Below are positions 43,487 to 53,634 of a stretch of 64,000 bases of DNA, piece after piece (positions within the stretch are counted from its first letter, which is position 1; the number at the start of each line of letters is the position of its first letter). Location: the NCBI RefSeq assembly GCF_003054055.1, contig NZ_QBKI01000006.1, forward strand, positions 62,001 through 126,000, written 5' to 3'. Both the position numbers and the translations under genes were made by a program. Source of the stretch: Pontibacter mucosus (lineage in GTDB: Bacteria; Bacteroidota; Bacteroidia; Cytophagales; Hymenobacteraceae). The notes beneath the pieces were generated by a model that ran no database searches, was not told the DNA's origin, and was given only the letters and a program-made list of their open reading frames with translations.

Positions 43487-44467
43487 ATGAAAAACGAAAA
43501 CTTAAGCCGCTTCGACCGCATTGTAGCCATCCTGATTCACCTGCAGTCAGGGCGCGTGGTGAAGGCGCAGGACCTAGCCGAGCGTTTTGAGGTGAGCCTA
43601 CGCACCGTGTACCGCGATATCCGCTCGCTGGAAGCTGCCGGGGTGCCCATCACGGGCGAAGCGGGCATCGGCTATTCGCTGGTAGACGGCTATCGCCTGC
43701 CGCCGGTTATGTTTACGCAGGAAGAGGCCGCCAGCTTCGTAGCCGCTGAAAAGCTCATGCAGAAGTTCAGCGACAAAGCGCTCAGCTCCCACTACGAATC
43801 GGCCATGTATAAGGTGAAGTCGGTGCTGAAGGGCAGTGCCAAAGACCAGGTGGCCGCGCTGGAGTCGCAGATTTGGGTGGAGACCTCGCTGGAGCTGTTT
43901 AACGAGCGTACGCCCGACGCACTGAACGTACTGCTGAGCAGCATTGCCGAGAAAAAACAGGTAACGCTGCAGTACCGCACTCCCTACAACGACGAACTAA
44001 CAGACCGTATCATAGAGCCCATAGGCTTGTTTAACGAAAACAATTACTGGTACGTGATGGCTTATTGCCTCCTGCGCCACGACTACCGGCAGTTCCGCAC
44101 CGACCGGATGCAGGGCATCCGGCTCACTCAGCACCCTTTCACCAAAGAGCACGGACCCCTGCAGAACTACAGGAAAACAGCGTCTCCGGCACCTGGCACA
44201 GAGGTCACAATTCGGGTAGACAAGGAAGCGGCCCGCTATATCCGGTCCGGTAGCAAGTACTACGGGTTGGTGTCGGAAAGTATAGTGGGTGATAAAGTGG
44301 AGATGACCTTTCTGGCCAATGATATGCAGGATGGTATACCGCGCTGGTACATGATGTTCGCGGATTGCGCCGAAATAGTCGGCCCTGAAAGCTTCCGAAA
44401 CCGGGTAAGCGAGCTGCTGGAAAAAGCCCGGATGAACCTGGAGGCGGGAGTACAAAGCTATACTTAA
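43487..44467 (+). CDS. YafY/WYL-domain transcriptional regulator
   Basis: 326 residues. An N-terminal HTH_11 domain (about 6-62: FDRIVAILIHLQSGRVVKAQ, RFEVSLRTVYRDIRSLEAAG) is followed by a linker helix and a WYL domain (about 140-230: VTLQYRTPYNDELTDRIIEP, with NNYWYVMAYCLLRHDYRQFR carrying the W-Y-x-x-AYC and FR-x-DR signatures), and a WCX-type end. WYL proteins bind nucleic acid or nucleotide signals and often repress neighbouring genes. DinB and a small HMA-like protein lie convergently downstream; a direct regulatory link is plausible but unproven. High-GC composition returns here, marking the end of the AT-rich block. Confidence 0.93.
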   Translation: MKNENLSRFDRIVAILIHLQSGRVVKAQDLAERFEVSLRTVYRDIRSLEAAGVPITGEAGIGYSLVDGYRLPPVMFTQEEAASFVAAEKLMQKFSDKALSSHYESAMYKVKSVLKGSAKDQVAALESQIWVETSLELFNERTPDALNVLLSSIAEKKQVTLQYRTPYNDELTDRIIEPIGLFNENNYWYVMAYCLLRHDYRQFRTDRMQGIRLTQHPFTKEHGPLQNYRKTASPAPGTEVTIRVDKEAARYIRSGSKYYGLVSESIVGDKVEMTFLANDMQDGIPRWYMMFADCAEIVGPESFRNRVSELLEKARMNLEAGVQSYT

Positions 44468-44817
44468 CTCAAGCTGAGATTTACAACTTAACGTGCAGCA
44501 ATTCCCAACCTCAGAGTAGAGGCGTTAAGTTCTAAATCAACTACTCCTCTCTTGCAATCTAAGCTGAAAATAGCAAGAGTTGGATTCTCCCCTTGAGGAC
44601 AAACAAGTACGCAAGTGCGTAGTTTGCGAACGCAGTTCATGGAGGAGTTTTATCTTTTAAGGAAGATTTTTGCCAGTGGCTTTACCCCCCTGTGAGCTCT
44701 GCTCGCAAGTTTCGAACTCCCGTTCTCACTTGTCCTCAAGGGGACAGTTTGCAGTAGAATTTTACAGCCCTGCCTCCTAGTAAGCGTTAGGGGTAGGTTT
44801 ACCGAAACTTAGGTTAC
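44468..44817. other. Convergent spacer carrying a TIR-bounded element
   Basis: 350 bp between the WYL regulator and the HMA-like gene, both ending here. It is mostly occupied by the inverted-repeat element at 44586-44748. The remainder shows no gene. Confidence 0.55.
44586..44748. repeat. Small inverted-repeat element (CCCCTTGAGGACAA termini)
   Basis: The left end TCTCCCCTTGAGGACAAACA and the right end CTTGTCCTCAAGGGGACAG are inverted copies; the inner arms continue the symmetry through AAGTACGCAAGTGCG and TTCGAACTCCCGTTCTCA. The right half is the same module seen inside composite copies A (23518-23576) and C (58413-58473). Size and layout resemble a MITE-like element; no transposase is present in the window. 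Confidence 0.68.
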
Positions 44818-45039
44818 TTAATCCTCCAACTCCTCACACCAAAATCCTGCCCGCTTGAGGTGGCGGATAACGGTAGTTGCCTGCAGCGTGGTAGCCTCGA
44901 CCCGGAGAATGCGATCGCAATCCTCCAGGTCGAAGTTCCAGGTTTCGCCGTGGCCCATCAAACCATCCAGCACAGGGCGAAGCAGATGCGCTGCCCGGCT
45001 CGTGTTCACGGATGTTCTGAAAACCAAAACGTTCTTCAT
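44818..45039 (-). CDS. Small HMA-like (ferredoxin-fold) protein
   Basis: 73 residues: MKNVLVFRTSVNTSRAAHLL, then WNFDLEDCDRILRVEATTLQ and a closing IRHLKRAGFWCEELED. The beta-alpha-beta-beta-alpha-beta pattern and length match heavy-metal-associated-like domains, but the CxxC metal motif is replaced (no pair of Cys in the first loop), so metal transfer is unlikely. Similar stand-alone proteins are common in Bacteroidota next to DinB or regulator genes, function unknown. It is 15 bp downstream of the DinB gene, probably cotranscribed. Confidence 0.78.
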   Translation of the reverse strand: MKNVLVFRTSVNTSRAAHLLRPVLDGLMGHGETWNFDLEDCDRILRVEATTLQATTVIRHLKRAGFWCEELED

Positions 45040-45054
45040 CGTATACGTTGCGTT

Positions 45055-45549
45055 TTATCTCTCCCAAAAGGCTGGCGGCTCTATGCCGAGGGATCGCAAG
45101 TAGACATAACCCTGTGCCCGGTGGTGGATTTCATTATCGATGAAGTATAAAATGGTGCACCACACCACGTTATCATACTTGCCGAAAGTCAGAATGCGTT
45201 CGCGGAATCTTTCCTCTGGAACCTGTGCCCAGTACTTGTTGATCTCCTCCGTGCTCTGATCCCAGAGCGCCAGGATACGCTCTTTCGTAGTAGCCTCCTT
45301 GATCTCCTCATTCAACTCCTCAACTTGTCCGCTGGCAACCTGCTTCATACCCGGAGCAGCAATGGCTAAAAGCTCCTGCGCCATGGCTGCAAAAGGGCGC
45401 ATACCGCCGATAGAATACTCAAAAAGTTCCTTCTCCGGAAAGGCCTCGATTACCCGGCGAGTGAGGCTCCGGTGGCCCTGCCAGTGCTCCAGCAGCTCAG
45501 TTGGTGTAATAACGGTAGCGGTTTGGGGGTTGGCAACTGCATTTTCCAT
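45055..45549 (-). CDS. DinB family protein
   Basis: 164 residues forming the DinB/YfiT four-helix bundle: LLEHWQGHRSLTRRVIEAFP, FSIGG-like MRPFAAMAQELLAIA, NEEIKEATTKERILALWDQ and VWCTILYFIDNEIHHRAQGY, with the terminal LRSLGIEPPAFWER typical of the family. The metal-site His triad is only partly visible (HWQGH region and HH of EIHHRAQ). The reaction is unknown; some relatives are thiol-dependent enzymes for mycothiol or bacillithiol. It forms a two-gene unit with the HMA-like protein downstream and converges on the WYL regulator. Confidence 0.88.
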   Translation of the reverse strand: MENAVANPQTATVITPTELLEHWQGHRSLTRRVIEAFPEKELFEYSIGGMRPFAAMAQELLAIAAPGMKQVASGQVEELNEEIKEATTKERILALWDQSTEEINKYWAQVPEERFRERILTFGKYDNVVWCTILYFIDNEIHHRAQGYVYLRSLGIEPPAFWER

Positions 45550-45727
45550 ACGTTCTTTTTTTTAAGTATAACTTTTATTTACAGCAAAGCTATACCCGCC
45601 CAGTGACAGCCCTTTGTCAGCAGTGTTCAGATTTTTTCGACATTATTTTACTCATGCTGAAACGCATTCTACTGTGGCTTTGCGAAGCTACATTACCACT
45701 GCCAAACTCTATATTTCCATCAGCTAC

Positions 45728-45768
45728 AAAAAGCAGCAGCCCGGCAAGTATAAACTTACCGGGCTGCT
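45728..45768 (-). terminator. Rho-independent terminator of the leu operon
   Basis: AGCAGCCCGG (45735-45744) and CCGGGCTGCT (45759-45768) form a GC-rich stem with a loop containing AAGTATAAACTTA. On the minus strand a T5 run follows (45728-45732). It lies 30 bp beyond leuB. Confidence 0.85.
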
Positions 45769-45796
45769 TACAATGGCAAAGAAATTAACCTTAATT

Positions 45797-46918
45797 CTAA
45801 ATCACTGTGCTCATGCCAAGCTGCACATTCTCCTTGTGCAGGCCTTCCAATACGCCACCCATCACGCAGGAAGCGACAAAAGTACCCACCTGCTCAGTGG
45901 AGTAAGCTACTACCGGAGAAGCCAGATCCTGCGTTACGATTTTCTTGTCGAGGGCTTCCTCCACGGCGTAGCGCACCAGGCCGGCCTCCTGCAGCAGACC
46001 AAAGTGCTCCAGCATCATGGCAGCGGAAAGTATGGTGGCAATTGGGTTGGCGATGTTCTTGCCCTTGGCCTGCGGATAAGAACCATGGATCGGCTCGAAT
46101 AATGCCACCGCATCTCCCACAGAAGAAGAAGGCAGTAATCCTAATGAACCCGCAATCACTGAGGCCTCGTCCGACAGGATGTCCCCGAACATGTTCTCCG
46201 TCAGGATTACGTCAAATTGTTTTGGATTGAGGATGAGTTGCATGGCCGCGTTGTCCACGAACAGGTAGTCCACCTTCACGTCCGGGTACGAAGGGCTTAG
46301 CTCCTGCACCACCTCCCGCCACAAACGCGAGGTTTCCAGCACATTGGCCTTGTCCACCAGCGTCAGCTTTCCGCGACGGTTCTGCGCTGCTTTAAAAGCC
46401 AGGTGCGCGATGCGGGAAATTTCATGGCGGCTGTAGGTGCAGTTATCGTAGGCGCCATCCTCGGTGCGGCCCTTCTCCCCGAAATAAATGCCCCCGGTCA
46501 GCTCCCGGAAGAAAATCATATCGGCCCCGGCAATACGGTCATTTTTTAGCGGGGAGTGCGGAATCAGCATTTCATAGGCTGTTACCGGCCGGATGTTGGC
46601 ATACAAGCCCAGCGACTTGCGCAGGCGCAGCAAGCCCTGCTCCGGTCTTACTTTGGCCGCCGGGTTGTTGTCATACTTTGGATCGCCGATGGCTCCCAGC
46701 AACACAGCATCGGCCTCAAAACAAGCCTGCAGCGTTTCCTCCGGCAGCGGATCGCCCGTGGCGTCGATGGCACAGGCACCCATCAGCTGGTGGTCAAACG
46801 TAAAAGTATGGCCGAACCTATCGCCTACGGCATTCAGCACTTTAATGGCTTCCTGGCATACTTCCGGACCTATTCCGTCCCCGGCCAGCACTGCTATTTT
46901 CTTAGTTAATACACCCAT
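45797..46918 (-). CDS. leuB: 3-isopropylmalate dehydrogenase
   Basis: 373 residues. It oxidatively decarboxylates 3-isopropylmalate with NAD+ to 2-oxoisocaproate, third step of leucine synthesis. Signatures: [20 protein letters not shown] at the start, [32 protein letters not shown], and the metal/substrate segment [40 protein letters not shown] supplies the adenine-binding loop. The length is that of family members (about 350-370). It is the last gene of leuACDB and overlaps leuD by 13 bp. A terminator follows. Confidence 0.97.
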   Translation of the reverse strand: MGVLTKKIAVLAGDGIGPEVCQEAIKVLNAVGDRFGHTFTFDHQLMGACAIDATGDPLPEETLQACFEADAVLLGAIGDPKYDNNPAAKVRPEQGLLRLRKSLGLYANIRPVTAYEMLIPHSPLKNDRIAGADMIFFRELTGGIYFGEKGRTEDGAYDNCTYSRHEISRIAHLAFKAAQNRRGKLTLVDKANVLETSRLWREVVQELSPSYPDVKVDYLFVDNAAMQLILNPKQFDVILTENMFGDILSDEASVIAGSLGLLPSSSVGDAVALFEPIHGSYPQAKGKNIANPIATILSAAMMLEHFGLLQEAGLVRYAVEEALDKKIVTQDLASPVVAYSTEQVGTFVASCVMGGVLEGLHKENVQLGMSTVI

Positions 46919-47502
46919 ACTCTCTTTGTTTCATAAGTCTCAATCGCCTCTTTCTGGCTCACTAAAAAATCAATGTCGTCGTACCCGTTCAGCAGGCACT
47001 CCTTTTTATAAGGATCAATCTCAAACGGTATGCTCTTTTCCCAAACCGGCACGTGCAGTTGCTGGGCAGGAAGGTCCACAATAAGCTCTGTCTCCGGATC
47101 CTGCTCAATCTGCACCAGGAGGCGTTCTAACACCTCATCCGACACCTGCACGGGCAGCAGGCCGTTGTTCAGGGCATTGCCCCGGAAGATATCGGCAAAG
47201 TAACTGGAGATCACGGTGCGGAAGCCGGCATCAGACAGCGCCCAGGCAGCATGCTCGCGGCTGGAGCCGCAGCCAAAGTTCTTGCCAGCCACCAATACCT
47301 GCCCCTGATAACGCGGGTTGTTCAGCTCAAAATCAGCTTTAGGCGTGCCGTCGCCATTGTAGCGCCAGTCGCGGAACAGGTTCTCGCCAAAACCCTCCCT
47401 GGAGGTGGCCTTCAGGAAACGGGCAGGTATAATCTGGTCTGTATCTATGTTTTCGATCGGCAGCGGCACGGCTGACGTTCGGAGTATCTCAAACTTTTCC
47501 AT
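46906..47502 (-). CDS. leuD: 3-isopropylmalate dehydratase small subunit
   Basis: 198 residues, usual length. It pairs with LeuC to isomerise 2- to 3-isopropylmalate. The swivel-domain motifs are present: [40 protein letters not shown] and [20 protein letters not shown]. The 3' end overlaps leuB by 13 bp, and the start lies 4 bp from the leuC stop, so the genes are tightly packed and probably translationally coupled. Confidence 0.97.
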   Translation of the reverse strand: MEKFEILRTSAVPLPIENIDTDQIIPARFLKATSREGFGENLFRDWRYNGDGTPKADFELNNPRYQGQVLVAGKNFGCGSSREHAAWALSDAGFRTVISSYFADIFRGNALNNGLLPVQVSDEVLERLLVQIEQDPETELIVDLPAQQLHVPVWEKSIPFEIDPYKKECLLNGYDDIDFLVSQKEAIETYETKRVWVY

Positions 47503-47506
47503 TTCC

Positions 47507-48898
47507 TTAGAGGTATTCAGTTACGTCTACAATCTTTCCTTCCACGGCAGATGCCGCCGCCACCAGTGGGCTCGCAAGCAAAGTGCGTGACCCAGGTCCC
47601 TGGCGCCCCTCAAAGTTTCGGTTCGAGGTAGACACGCAGTAAGCGCCTGCCGGAATCTTATCTTCATTCATGGCTAAACAGGCACTGCAGCCCGGCTCGC
47701 GCAGTTCAAAGCCCGCTTCAGCCAGTATTTTATCGAGCCCTTCGGCGATGGCCTGCTGCTCTACCTGCTTCGAGCCTGGTACAATAATGGCCTCCACGTG
47801 GCTGGCTTTCTTCTTGCCCTGCACGTAATTGGCCACCATGCGGATATCCTCGATACGGGAGTTGGTGCAGCTGCCGATGAACACGTAGTCCACCTGCTTG
47901 CCCAGAAGCGACTCGCCCGCCTGGAAACCCATGTACTGCAGCGACTTCTCGAAGCTCACCTGCTCACTGGCCTTTACTTGGGAAGGCACATTTGCATTCA
48001 GGGCAATGCCCATGCCCGGATTGGTGCCGTAGGTGATCATCGGGGTGATAGAAGCGGCGTTGAAAGTATACTCCATCTCAAAGGTGGCGTCCTCATCAGA
48101 GTATAAAGTTTGCCAGTAAGCTATTGCTTCTTCCCAACGCTCGCCCTGTGGCGCAAACGGACGGCCTTTCAGGTAGGCAAAGGTGGTTTCGTCCGGGGCA
48201 ATCATACCACCGCGAGCGCCCATCTCGATGCTCATGTTACAAACCGTCATGCGGCCTTCCATACTTAGGGAGCGAATGGCGCTTCCTGCATACTCCACGA
48301 AGTAGCCGGTGGCCCCTCCTGTTCCGAGGGCAGCGATCACATAGAGGATAAGGTCTTTGGCGGTAACACCTGGCTTCAAATCCCCTTCTACAGTGATGCG
48401 CATGCGCTTGGGGCGCGAGAGCAGCAAACACTGTGAAGCCATCACCTGCGCCACCTGGCTCGTGCCGATGCCGAAGGCAATCGTGCCGAAAGCGCCGTGC
48501 GTGGAAGTATGGCTGTCGCCGCATACGATGGTCATGCCGGGCTGGGTGATGCCCAACTCCGGACCAATCACGTGCACGATGCCCTGGTACGGGTGGCCCA
48601 AGCCGTAGAGTTCTACGCCATACTTGGCGCAGTTCTCCGTCAGCTTATCCACCTGCGAGCGCGACAGCGGCTCCTCGATAGGCAGGTGCTGGTTTTTGGT
48701 AGGTACGTTATGGTCGGCGGTAGCCACAATCTGCTCCTTGCGGAACAGCGGCAAGTTGCGCTTCTCGAGTTCCTCAAACGCCTGCGGGCTGGTTACCTCG
48801 TGTATCAGGTGCTTGTCGATGTAAAATACATCCTGACCTCCTGCAATGGTTCGCACGACGTGTGCATCCCAAATCTTGTCAAATAAGGTCTTTCCCAT
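47507..48898 (-). CDS. leuC: 3-isopropylmalate dehydratase large subunit
   Basis: 463 residues from ATG 48898 ([18 protein letters not shown]), preferred over an in-frame ATG six codons upstream that lies within leuA. It carries the aconitase-family [4Fe-4S] cysteines: [20 protein letters not shown] with its Cys, [12 protein letters not shown], and [18 protein letters not shown]. It forms the LeuCD isomerase with LeuD. It begins 1 bp after the leuA stop, second gene of the operon. Confidence 0.97.
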   Translation of the reverse strand: MGKTLFDKIWDAHVVRTIAGGQDVFYIDKHLIHEVTSPQAFEELEKRNLPLFRKEQIVATADHNVPTKNQHLPIEEPLSRSQVDKLTENCAKYGVELYGLGHPYQGIVHVIGPELGITQPGMTIVCGDSHTSTHGAFGTIAFGIGTSQVAQVMASQCLLLSRPKRMRITVEGDLKPGVTAKDLILYVIAALGTGGATGYFVEYAGSAIRSLSMEGRMTVCNMSIEMGARGGMIAPDETTFAYLKGRPFAPQGERWEEAIAYWQTLYSDEDATFEMEYTFNAASITPMITYGTNPGMGIALNANVPSQVKASEQVSFEKSLQYMGFQAGESLLGKQVDYVFIGSCTNSRIEDIRMVANYVQGKKKASHVEAIIVPGSKQVEQQAIAEGLDKILAEAGFELREPGCSACLAMNEDKIPAGAYCVSTSNRNFEGRQGPGSRTLLASPLVAAASAVEGKIVDVTEYL

Positions 48899-48899
48899 C

Positions 48900-50066
48900 T
48901 TATCCTGCCGTAACAAGGTTTTGCTTTTCTACCAACACATGCAGGTCGCTATCGCCTACTTCTTTCTTCTCGTCTGCTACCTGCAGGAACACGCCGTAAG
49001 CCTTATCCAATGTCTCTTTATCGAAGTTATAGCCCAGCTTCTGGAAGCGGTACGCCAGCGCTGCGCGGCCGGAGCGGGCCGTGAGCACAATGGAGGAGCT
49101 GTCTACTCCCACATCCTTTGGATCAATGATCTCATATGTTTCGCGGTGCTTGATTACCCCGTCCTGGTGGATGCCGCTGGAGTGCGAGAAGGCGTTGGAG
49201 CCCACGATGGCCTTGTTCGGCTGTACCGGCATGCGCATCATGTGCGATACCAACGCCGAGGTTTCGGTAAGCAGTTTGCTGTTCACGCCGGTCATCAGGT
49301 TCAGGTATGGGTGTTGGCGCAGGATCATCACGACTTCTTCCAAAGCGGTGTTTCCTGCGCGCTCCCCTACCCCATTAATGGTACACTCTATCTGGCGGGC
49401 GCCGTTGACAACGCCGGCTATAGAGTTGGCCGTGGCAAGGCCAAGGTCGTTATGGCAGTGTGTGGAGAGGCATACATTCTCGATGCCCTTCACGTTCTCA
49501 TACAGGTATTTGATCTTGGCCCCATACTCCTCTGGCAGGCAGTACCCAGTCGTATCAGGGATATTCAGCACAGTAGCACCTGCCTTAACAGCTGCCTCGC
49601 AGACTCTGGCCAGGAACTCGTTGTCGGTGCGACCGGCATCTTCGGCATAGAACTCTACGTCCTCCACAAAGCTTTTGGCCAGCTTCACCGCTTCCACAGC
49701 GCGGGCAATAACTTCTTCGCGGGAGGTGCGCAGCTTATACTGCACGTGCAGGTCAGAAGTGCCAATGCCGGTATGGATTCTCGGACGAACAGCCCCTTTC
49801 AGGGCTTCCGCTGCCGTACGAATGTCGCCTTCCACAGCTCTGGAGAGTCCACAAACGGTTGCCTCCTTTGTCTGAAGGGCTATTGCTCTAACCGCCTCAA
49901 AGTCGCCGGGGCTGGAGATCGGGAAACCGGCCTCGATTACATCCACGCCCAGCAGCTCCAGTTGTCTGGCGATAACAAGCTTCTCATTTGTGTTCAATTT
50001 ACAGCCGGGTACCTGCTCCCCGTCACGCAAGGTGGTATCAAATATTTGTATTTTCTCTGCTGACAT
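48900..50066 (-). CDS. leuA: 2-isopropylmalate synthase (short form)
   Basis: 388 residues. It condenses acetyl-CoA with 2-oxoisovalerate, the committed step of leucine synthesis. The HMGL-like TIM barrel is complete: [20 protein letters not shown] with the metal Asp, [35 protein letters not shown] with metal His residues, and [38 protein letters not shown] belongs to the accessory subdomain. The protein stops about 120 residues earlier than LeuA enzymes with the C-terminal leucine-binding regulatory domain, so classical feedback inhibition is not expected. It is first gene of the operon; the promoter lies in 50067-50222, shared with the divergent gene. Confidence 0.95.
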   Translation of the reverse strand: MSAEKIQIFDTTLRDGEQVPGCKLNTNEKLVIARQLELLGVDVIEAGFPISSPGDFEAVRAIALQTKEATVCGLSRAVEGDIRTAAEALKGAVRPRIHTGIGTSDLHVQYKLRTSREEVIARAVEAVKLAKSFVEDVEFYAEDAGRTDNEFLARVCEAAVKAGATVLNIPDTTGYCLPEEYGAKIKYLYENVKGIENVCLSTHCHNDLGLATANSIAGVVNGARQIECTINGVGERAGNTALEEVVMILRQHPYLNLMTGVNSKLLTETSALVSHMMRMPVQPNKAIVGSNAFSHSSGIHQDGVIKHRETYEIIDPKDVGVDSSSIVLTARSGRAALAYRFQKLGYNFDKETLDKAYGVFLQVADEKKEVGDSDLHVLVEKQNLVTAG

Positions 50067-50222
50067 CCTTTATTTGGTCTTTTACAGTTATGGTACTGCT
50101 CTAAATATCCCGGAGAATCTGCAGCAAGGGAAACCAAATTTCCAAAACGCTACTATTTCTATAGGCAGAACATACAAACACAACTTGCTGTAAATCAAAC
50201 AAATAACGTTTACACTTTTACC

Positions 50223-51767
50223 ATGGCTAATTTGAGTTCCGATCCCGTTTTCCAGCTCGTTAAGTCGCTTACCCGCTCCGAGAAGCGGCACTTCCGCCTG
50301 TTCACCAAGCGGCAGGGCACTAATGAGGGCTTAAAATTTCTGCAGCTGTTCGATGTGCTCGACAGGCTGTCGGATTACGAGGAAGAGCGGATACTGGAGC
50401 AAATGCCGGAGCTGAAAAAAGTGCAGCTGCCCAACTTGAAAGCAAACCTGTACAAGCAGCTGCTCTCCAGCCTGCGGCTTTACCATGCCAACCAGAACCT
50501 GGACATACAGTTGCTGGAGCAGTTGGGCCATGCCCGCGTGCTCTATAACAAAGGGCTCTACCGCCAATGCCTGAAGCTGCTGGACAAAGTGAAGACTGCC
50601 GCCAAGCAGGCAGAGTTGCAGCACATAGCCCTCGCCGCCATCGATTTTGAGAAGCAGATAGAGTCGCAGTTTATCACCCGAAGCCTGAGCGGCCGCGCCG
50701 ACTCCCTGTCGGAAGAGGCAACCGAGCTGGCCATGCATGTGTCGCGGGCACACGAGCTTTCGAACCTGGCACTGCGCCTCTACGGGGTATACATACAGGC
50801 GGGTCACGCCAAGACGCAGGAAGACTATGCCCACTTCGAGGCCTATTTCCGGGAGAACCTGCCCGACATTGATATCGCTTCGGCCAGCTTCATGGAGAAG
50901 CTATACTATTACCAGGCGCATGTATGGTACCATTACCTGGGCCAGGACTTCAAAGCCTGCTACCGCTTTGCGCAAAAGTGGGTAAACTTGTTTGAAGACA
51001 ACCCAGAGATGAAGAACATCCAGTCCTCACTCTATATCAAAGGATTGCATAACCTGCTGGCCGCGCTGTTTAACCTGCAGTACTACTCCCGCTTTGAGCA
51101 GGTGCTGCAGGAACTGGAGCAGTTTGCAGAGGACGAGGACAGAAGACACACGCCAAACACCGAGGCGCAGCTGTTTCTCTACGGCTATACCAACCGGATT
51201 AATGCCTTCTTCATGCGGGGCGATTTTGAGGGCGGCGTAGTATGGCTGCCCAACCTGCTCAAAAAGCTGGAGCAGTTCCAGCAGCAACTCGACCCGCACC
51301 GGCAGCTTATCTTCTACTTTAAAATAGCCAGTTTATACTTTGGCAGCGGCGATAACGAGACAGCCATCCGCTACCTGAACAAGATCATCAACTACCAGGA
51401 CACCAGCCTGCGCGTAGACATCCAGTGCTTTGCCCGAATTCTGCGGTTGATTGCCTACTACGAGGCCGGGGACGATTACGAGCTGGAGCTGCAGATTCGC
51501 TCTGTATACCGTTTCCTGGGCAAAATGAACGACCAGCACGAGATGCAGGTGGAGATTTTCAGGTTCTTGCGCAGGCTGGGAAGTATACCGCCCCATGAGC
51601 TAAAGCATGCCTTTGTTGACCTGAAAGAGAAGCTTACGGTTATTGCGGAAAACCCTTTCCAGCGCCGCCCTTTCCTTTACCTGGACATCATCTCCTGGCT
51701 GGAAAGCAAGATTGAAAACATCCCGGTGCAGGAGATTATCCGCCGGAAGTTCAGCCAGCTGAAGTAG
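50223..51767 (+). CDS. Conserved helical-repeat protein of unknown function
   Basis: 514 residues, predicted almost entirely helical. It opens with SSDPVFQLVKSLTRSEKRHF and FTKRQGTNEGLKFLQLFDVL, a start I recall from uncharacterised Bacteroidota proteins. Repeated amphipathic helices (e.g. HARVLYNKGLYRQCLKLLDK, FKIASLYFGSGDNETAIRYL) resemble TPR-like units across about 90-450. No signal peptide or membrane segment is present, so it is probably cytoplasmic. It is divergent from leuA and convergent with the ABC-F gene, with no operon partners. A scaffold or ribosome/transcription-associated role is only a guess. Confidence 0.75.
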   Translation: MANLSSDPVFQLVKSLTRSEKRHFRLFTKRQGTNEGLKFLQLFDVLDRLSDYEEERILEQMPELKKVQLPNLKANLYKQLLSSLRLYHANQNLDIQLLEQLGHARVLYNKGLYRQCLKLLDKVKTAAKQAELQHIALAAIDFEKQIESQFITRSLSGRADSLSEEATELAMHVSRAHELSNLALRLYGVYIQAGHAKTQEDYAHFEAYFRENLPDIDIASASFMEKLYYYQAHVWYHYLGQDFKACYRFAQKWVNLFEDNPEMKNIQSSLYIKGLHNLLAALFNLQYYSRFEQVLQELEQFAEDEDRRHTPNTEAQLFLYGYTNRINAFFMRGDFEGGVVWLPNLLKKLEQFQQQLDPHRQLIFYFKIASLYFGSGDNETAIRYLNKIINYQDTSLRVDIQCFARILRLIAYYEAGDDYELELQIRSVYRFLGKMNDQHEMQVEIFRFLRRLGSIPPHELKHAFVDLKEKLTVIAENPFQRRPFLYLDIISWLESKIENIPVQEIIRRKFSQLK

Positions 51768-51800
51768 GTGGAATAAAGTATAACCCAGTTGCCCAAAGCA

Positions 51801-51837
51801 AAAAAGCGGTGCAAGCCTTCCCCTGCACCGCTTTTTT
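51801..51837. terminator. Bidirectional rho-independent terminator
   Basis: AAAAAGCGGTGCA (51801-51813) pairs with TGCACCGCTTTTTT (51824-51837), giving a GC-rich stem with a U-run in both directions between convergent genes. Confidence 0.9.
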
Positions 51838-51846
51838 AATTCCGGA

Positions 51847-51870
51847 TTTATACTTTCTGCAAAGTATAAA
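51847..51870. terminator. Perfect TTTATACTTT/AAAGTATAAA inverted pair
   Basis: Ten-base perfect arms around CTGC, 4 bp from the ABC-F stop. It is separate from the strong terminator next to it. This is the longest AAGTATA inverted pair in the window. Confidence 0.5.
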
Positions 51871-51874
51871 ATTG

Positions 51875-53518
51875 TTACTTCGTTGTGCTGCGCTCAATTT
51901 CGCGCAGGTTCTCCATTTTCTTGTTGCGCAGGAAGCCGTTGATGTCCTCGAAGTGCTCCCGCACGCGCTTGTTGCCAAACTCAAACACCTTGGTAGCCAA
52001 CCCATCCAGAAAATCCCTGTCGTGCGAAACCAGGATGATGGTTCCGTCAAAGGCTTTCAGGGCGTCTTTCAGGATTCCCTTCGTTTTGAGGTCCAGGTGG
52101 TTGGTAGGTTCGTCCAGTATGAGCAGGTTAACCGGCTGTAGCAGCAGCTTGATCATGGCCAGGCGCGTTTTCTCACCGCCAGACAGCACCTTTACTTTCT
52201 TCTCAATTGTGTCGCCGCTGAACATGAAGGCGCCCAGCAGGTCTTTTACCTTCGTACGGACATCCCCTACGGCAATCTCATCAATCGTCTGGAAAATGGT
52301 TAGGCTCTCGTCCAGCAGCGAAGCCTGGTTCTGGGCGAAGTAGCCAATCATGCTGTTATGGCCCAACTGCAGCTTTCCGTCAAAGTCAATCTCGCCCATA
52401 ATCGCTTTCACCAGCGTGGACTTACCCTCACCGTTCTTGCCCACAAAGGCTATTTTCTCGCCACGGTTGATGGTCAGGGACACATCCTGGAAAACGGTGT
52501 GGTCGCCATACTTCTTGGTAAGCCCTTCTACAATAACAGGGTAGTTACCGGAGCGCGGGGCAGGCGGGAATTTGAGGTTTAGTGCTGAAGTATCCACCTC
52601 ATCCACCTCAATAATTTCCATCTTCTCCAGCATCTTCACCCGCGACTGCACCTGCAGGGTTTTAGAGTAAGTGCCTTTAAAACGCTCGATGAAAGCCGTG
52701 ATTTCGGCAATCTCCTTCTGCTGGTCGTCATACTGCTTTTGCTGCTGCTCGCGGCGCTCCTGCCGCAGCTGCAGGTATTGGCTGTAGTTTACCTTATAAT
52801 CATAGATGCGGCCCATCGTCACTTCGATGGTGCGGTTGGTGATGTTGTCCACGAAGGCCTTGTCGTGCGAGATCACCATCACCGCCTTGGCGTTGTTCAC
52901 CAGAAACTCCTCCAGCCACTGAATCGATTCAATATCGAGGTGGTTGGTGGGCTCGTCGAGCAGAATCAGGTCGGGCTGCTGCAACAGGATTTTAGCCAGC
53001 TCGATGCGCATGCGCCAGCCACCGCTGAACTCTTTGGTCGGGCGCGAAAAGTCCTCGCGCGTAAAACCGAGGCCCTTCAGGGTTTTCTCAACCTCCGCAT
53101 CATAATTGATTTCCTCCACCGAGTAATACTTCTCGCTCAGTTCCGATACCTGCTCGATGATGGCGTAATACTCATCTGACTCGTAGTCGGTGCGCGTCTC
53201 CAGCTCCTTGTTCAGAAACTCCATCTGCTTCTTCATCTCCAGAATTCTGGCAAAGGCTTTGGAGGCTTCCTCAAACACGGTACAGTCGTCGTCGGTGAGC
53301 AGGTGCTGCGGCAGGTAGGCAATAACGGCATCTTTCGGCGCCGACACTTTTCCCCGGGTAGGCTTGTTTACGCCGGCAATGATTTTCAACAAGGTGGATT
53401 TTCCGGCGCCGTTTTTCCCCATCAGGGCAATCCGGTCGTTCTCGTTGATGTTAAAGGTAACGTTACTGAAAAGGGCTGCCCCGTTAAATTCTACTGCAAC
53501 CGCGTCTACTGAAATCAT
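51875..53518 (-). CDS. ABC-F family ATPase
   Basis: 547 residues with two tandem ABC cassettes and no membrane domain. Walker A motifs are GKNGAGKSTLLKI and GKNGEGKSTLVKA; signature motifs are FSGGWRMRIELAKILL and LSGGEKTRLAMIKLLL; Walker B motifs are LILLDEPTNHLDIESIQW and LLILDEPTNHLDLKTKGI. The linker (about 235-310) is long, charged and helical, as in ribosome-binding ABC-F proteins (YbiT/Ettl/Uup group). They act at the ribosomal E site to rescue or regulate translation; some protect against antibiotics. The subgroup cannot be fixed by eye. It ends next to two hairpins and is divergent from nothing essential; upstream lies a 116-bp spacer. Confidence 0.95.
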   Translation of the reverse strand: MISVDAVAVEFNGAALFSNVTFNINENDRIALMGKNGAGKSTLLKIIAGVNKPTRGKVSAPKDAVIAYLPQHLLTDDDCTVFEEASKAFARILEMKKQMEFLNKELETRTDYESDEYYAIIEQVSELSEKYYSVEEINYDAEVEKTLKGLGFTREDFSRPTKEFSGGWRMRIELAKILLQQPDLILLDEPTNHLDIESIQWLEEFLVNNAKAVMVISHDKAFVDNITNRTIEVTMGRIYDYKVNYSQYLQLRQERREQQQKQYDDQQKEIAEITAFIERFKGTYSKTLQVQSRVKMLEKMEIIEVDEVDTSALNLKFPPAPRSGNYPVIVEGLTKKYGDHTVFQDVSLTINRGEKIAFVGKNGEGKSTLVKAIMGEIDFDGKLQLGHNSMIGYFAQNQASLLDESLTIFQTIDEIAVGDVRTKVKDLLGAFMFSGDTIEKKVKVLSGGEKTRLAMIKLLLQPVNLLILDEPTNHLDLKTKGILKDALKAFDGTIILVSHDRDFLDGLATKVFEFGNKRVREHFEDINGFLRNKKMENLREIERSTTK

Positions 53519-53634
53519 ACAATCAATTTTAGGGCTGCAAAGATAAGAGATATTTCTGCGTATGCCTCAGAACTTTACAGGAAGTATCCAGAGGTTTATA
53601 CTTTTTATACTTCCGTAAAACCTTTCCCCCAGCC

